The notes below the pieces were generated by a model. The model did not search any database, was not told where the DNA came from, and saw only the letters and a list, made by a program, of their open reading frames with translations. Shown here in pieces: positions 5,647 through 7,739 of a stretch of DNA of 7,739 nucleotides; position 1 is the first letter of the stretch; the number at the start of each line of letters is the position of its first letter. This stretch comes from Pseudomonadota bacterium (GTDB taxonomy: Bacteria > Pseudomonadota > Gammaproteobacteria > Acidiferrobacterales > Acidiferrobacteraceae). The DNA lies in the NCBI GenBank assembly GCA_021797365.1, contig JAJZZU010000109.1, positions 1 through 7,739 of the forward strand. The letters run 5' to 3'. Position numbers and translations under genes: made by a program.

Positions 5647-6990
5647 ATGACATGTGACACAGGCCGACCGTATCCCGATCCTGATCCGCAAAGACCGCAG
5701 GGTCACGACGCGTGTCATAAGTCTCATATTGGTGCGCATGCGCCGCATGCGGGCGCCGATCCCGTGGCTGAGTCCGTGCTGCGGGCGCTTTATCCGCACA
5801 GCGGTATGCGTCGCGCGCTCTTGAAGAGTCTGGGGGCGCAGGGCCTACTCGCGGTGGTCGCAAGCCTCTTTCCCTACCGTGCCGCCGAGGCCATGCTTTG
5901 GGATCGGACCGCGCCCGAGCACAAGCATGTCCGCATCGCCTATCTCCCCATCATGTGCGCCACGCCGCTTATCATGGCCCATGCGCATGGCGGCTTTGCG
6001 CGCGAGGGTCTTGCCGTCACCCTCGAAAAGACTACCAGCTGGGCCATCGTCCGCGACCGCCTGGCTGCCGGTCGCCTGCAGGTCGCGCATCTGCTCGCGC
6101 CGATGCCGCTCACCATGTCCATGGGGGTGGGATCGCCGCGGGTGGGCGTGGATTGCGCGGCCCTGCAAAACATAAACGGCCAGGCCATAACTCTGCATCT
6201 GCGCCATAGGAACCGCCGCGATCCGCGGACGTGGAAGGGCATGCGCTTCGCGATCCCATTCGATTATTCCATACACAATCTCTTATTGCGGTATTACATA
6301 GCACACTATGGCCTCGATCCATCCCGCGATGTGACCTTACGCGTCATGCCGCCGCCCGATATGGTCGCCAATCTGCGCGCCGGCAATATCGATGGTTTTC
6401 TCGGTCCCGAGCCCTTCAATCAGCGCGCCGTGTATGATGGCTTCGGTTATATTCACACGCTTTCCCTGGACATCTGGGATGGTCACCCCTGTTGTTCCCT
6501 GTCGGTGCGAAGCGATCTGGTGCGCGAGGCGCCGGGGACCTTCGCGGCCGTGACACGCGCCTTGATAGCGGCCGCCGAGTTTGCCCATCCGGCCGCCAAC
6601 CGCCCGGGGATGGTCGCGACACTCGCCTCGTCGCGATACTTGAATCAACCCGCCACGGTCGTAAACCAGGTCTTGACCGGGCGTTTCGCCGACGGCCTGG
6701 GCCATGTGCGCGATGTCCCCGACCGCATCGACTTCGCCCCCTATCCCTATCCGGCCATGGCGGTGTGGATCTTGAGCCAGTTGAAGCGCTGGGGTTATGT
6801 CCATCGTCACTTGCGCTACCAGGACATCGCGCGACAGGTGTACCTGGCCGCAGATGCCGCGCGTATGCTGCGCGCGCAAGGTTATGCGCAGCCCGCCTCC
6901 CAGGCCCCCGATTTCCGGATCATGGGTCGCACCTTCGATCCCGCGAGGCCGCGCGCCTACCTCGCCTCACTGGCCGATGGGAGGCGCTGA
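5647..6990 (+). CDS. CmpA/NrtA-family ABC transporter substrate-binding protein
   Basis: Periplasmic binding protein of the nitrate/bicarbonate/cyanate importer class, 447 residues. Family hallmarks: YLPIMCATPLIMAHAHGGFAREGL (99-122), TTSWAIVRDRL (129-139), NINGQAITL (175-183), RRDPRTWKGMRFAIPFDYSIHNLLLRYY (190-217), MVANLRAGNIDGFLGPEPFNQRAV (239-262), WDGHPCC (277-283), RIDFAPYPYPAMAVWILSQLKRWGY (360-384). The Trp of TSW and Gln of NGQ lie where NrtA/CmpA ligand contacts occur; the residue that tells nitrate from bicarbonate could not be assigned. Start: ATG at 5647 after GAGG, because VAESVLRALYP-x3-MRRALLKSLG resembles the leader of close relatives; MRR (residue 54) is a possible alternative start. 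RRALLK plus a hydrophobic run and AEA is a Tat/Sec-like signal. The first 40 residues are His-rich. Its TGA overlaps the permease ATG. Confidence 0.9.
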   Translation: MTCDTGRPYPDPDPQRPQGHDACHKSHIGAHAPHAGADPVAESVLRALYPHSGMRRALLKSLGAQGLLAVVASLFPYRAAEAMLWDRTAPEHKHVRIAYLPIMCATPLIMAHAHGGFAREGLAVTLEKTTSWAIVRDRLAAGRLQVAHLLAPMPLTMSMGVGSPRVGVDCAALQNINGQAITLHLRHRNRRDPRTWKGMRFAIPFDYSIHNLLLRYYIAHYGLDPSRDVTLRVMPPPDMVANLRAGNIDGFLGPEPFNQRAVYDGFGYIHTLSLDIWDGHPCCSLSVRSDLVREAPGTFAAVTRALIAAAEFAHPAANRPGMVATLASSRYLNQPATVVNQVLTGRFADGLGHVRDVPDRIDFAPYPYPAMAVWILSQLKRWGYVHRHLRYQDIARQVYLAADAARMLRAQGYAQPASQAPDFRIMGRTFDPARPRAYLASLADGRR

Positions 6991-7739
6991 TGGGGCCGCG
7001 CACGACGTGGCGTCCTGCGGCCGTGAGTCTCGCCCTCGCGACGATCCTGCTGTTTTTCTGGTATGTCGCGACTCTGCCGGCCCCCATCCATGCGCGGCCC
7101 GGCGCGTATGCCTCGCTTATGGCCCCGCGCGCCGAGGCCTCGGCCTTTCCGGGGCCCGGGCGCGTCTGGCGCGCGGCGCGCCATGTCTTTACGCACCCAT
7201 TTCGGGATCGTGGCCCGAACCGCTCCGGCATCCTGCTCCAACTCGGGCTGTCGCTTGTCCGTGTGCTCTTGGGTTTTGTGTGCGCCGCCGCGGTGGCCTT
7301 GCCCTTGGGCTTTGTCATTGGCATGTCGCCCTTGTGGCGAGGCGCCCTGGCGCCCTTTATTCAGGTGCTGCGCCCCATCTCTCCGCTGGCGTGGATGCCG
7401 CTTGCGCTCTATACGGTCAAGGGTGCCGATGCCTCCGCGGTGTTCGTGATATTCATCTGTGCCCTGTGGCCGATGTTGCTGGCGACGAGCCACGCCGTAT
7501 CGGCGGTGCCGTCCACCTGGATCGAGGTCGCGCGCAGTCTGGAGACGGGCCGCCTGCGTCTGGCCTTGTCGGTACTGCTTCCGGCGTGCGCGCCGGCCAT
7601 CGTCAACGGCATGCGCGTCTCCATGGGTATCGCCTGGCTTGTCATCGTCGCCGCCGAGATGCTCGTCGGCGGACGCGGGATCGGCGCTTTCGTGTGGAAT
7701 TCCTGGAACGATCTTTCCCTAAGCCGCGTGCTCGTCGCG
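6990..7739 (+). CDS. NrtB-type ABC transporter permease, 3' end beyond window
   Basis: Inner-membrane permease partner of the preceding binding protein; 250 codons visible, open to the window end, with perhaps 30-50 residues missing. One N-terminal membrane segment (LALATILLFFWYVATLPA), a periplasmic stretch, then the BPD_transp_1 core: LQLGLSLVRVLLGFVCAAAVALPLGFVIGMS, the NrtB-like FIQVLRPISPLAWMPLALYTV and FVIFICALWPMLLATSHAV. Next comes the EAA-loop that contacts the ATPase (EVARSLETGRLRLALSVLLPACAPAIVNGMRVSMGIAW), and GGRGIGAFVWNSWN. ATG at 6990 shares a base with the upstream stop (TGATG) and follows GGGAGG, indicating coupled translation. A matching ATPase (NrtC/NrtD-like) is expected just outside the window. 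Substrate undecided among nitrate, nitrite, cyanate, bicarbonate and sulfonates; nitrate-type is closest by sequence. Confidence 0.9.
   Translation, partial: MGPRTTWRPAAVSLALATILLFFWYVATLPAPIHARPGAYASLMAPRAEASAFPGPGRVWRAARHVFTHPFRDRGPNRSGILLQLGLSLVRVLLGFVCAAAVALPLGFVIGMSPLWRGALAPFIQVLRPISPLAWMPLALYTVKGADASAVFVIFICALWPMLLATSHAVSAVPSTWIEVARSLETGRLRLALSVLLPACAPAIVNGMRVSMGIAWLVIVAAEMLVGGRGIGAFVWNSWNDLSLSRVLVA

Noticed and set aside
4832..5650. 272-codon open frame on the plus strand
   Set aside because: Antisense to the GAF domain of the activator and runs through the sigma-54 control region.

Overview
The window is GC-rich (roughly mid-60s % by eye), densely coded bacterial DNA. Codon use, strong Shine-Dalgarno sites, sigma-54 promoters and protein families point to a proteobacterium, most likely a gammaproteobacterium. 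A chemolithotrophic lineage is possible, but this cannot be settled from the window.

Region 1 (1-1910, minus strand) is a polyamine operon, speD - pdaD - speE. AdoMet decarboxylase makes the aminopropyl donor, a pyruvoyl-dependent arginine decarboxylase makes agmatine, and an aminopropyltransferase (cut off by the window start) joins donor to acceptor. A sigma-70-like promoter (TTGCAT-17-TATGAT) lies about 155 nt upstream of speD. The leader between them can close into a 108-nt structured element. Its closing helix competes with an anti-Shine-Dalgarno pairing, which is the architecture of a cis-regulatory RNA. I could not match it to any class I know.

Region 2 (2038-5452, minus strand) holds three genes: a NifA-like GAF/AAA+/Fis sigma-54 activator (3875-5452), an OsmC-family protein (3205-3747) and an acyl-CoA-dehydrogenase-fold flavoprotein (2038-3195). 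A textbook -24/-12 promoter precedes the osmC-like gene.

Region 3 (5596-7739, plus strand) is divergent from the activator. A second near-consensus -24/-12 promoter drives a CmpA/NrtA-type ABC substrate-binding protein and an overlapping NrtB-type permease that runs off the window. Both sigma-54 promoters have an inverted repeat about 90-96 bp upstream of the predicted start, each containing TYGACAA in the same orientation relative to its promoter. The activator therefore probably controls both flanking units.

Together regions 2 and 3 look like one sigma-54 regulon: an anion or small-nitrogen/sulfur-compound importer plus a flavoenzyme and a thiol-type OsmC protein. The substrate is not readable from the sequence; nitrate/nitrite, cyanate, bicarbonate and organosulfur compounds are all possible.
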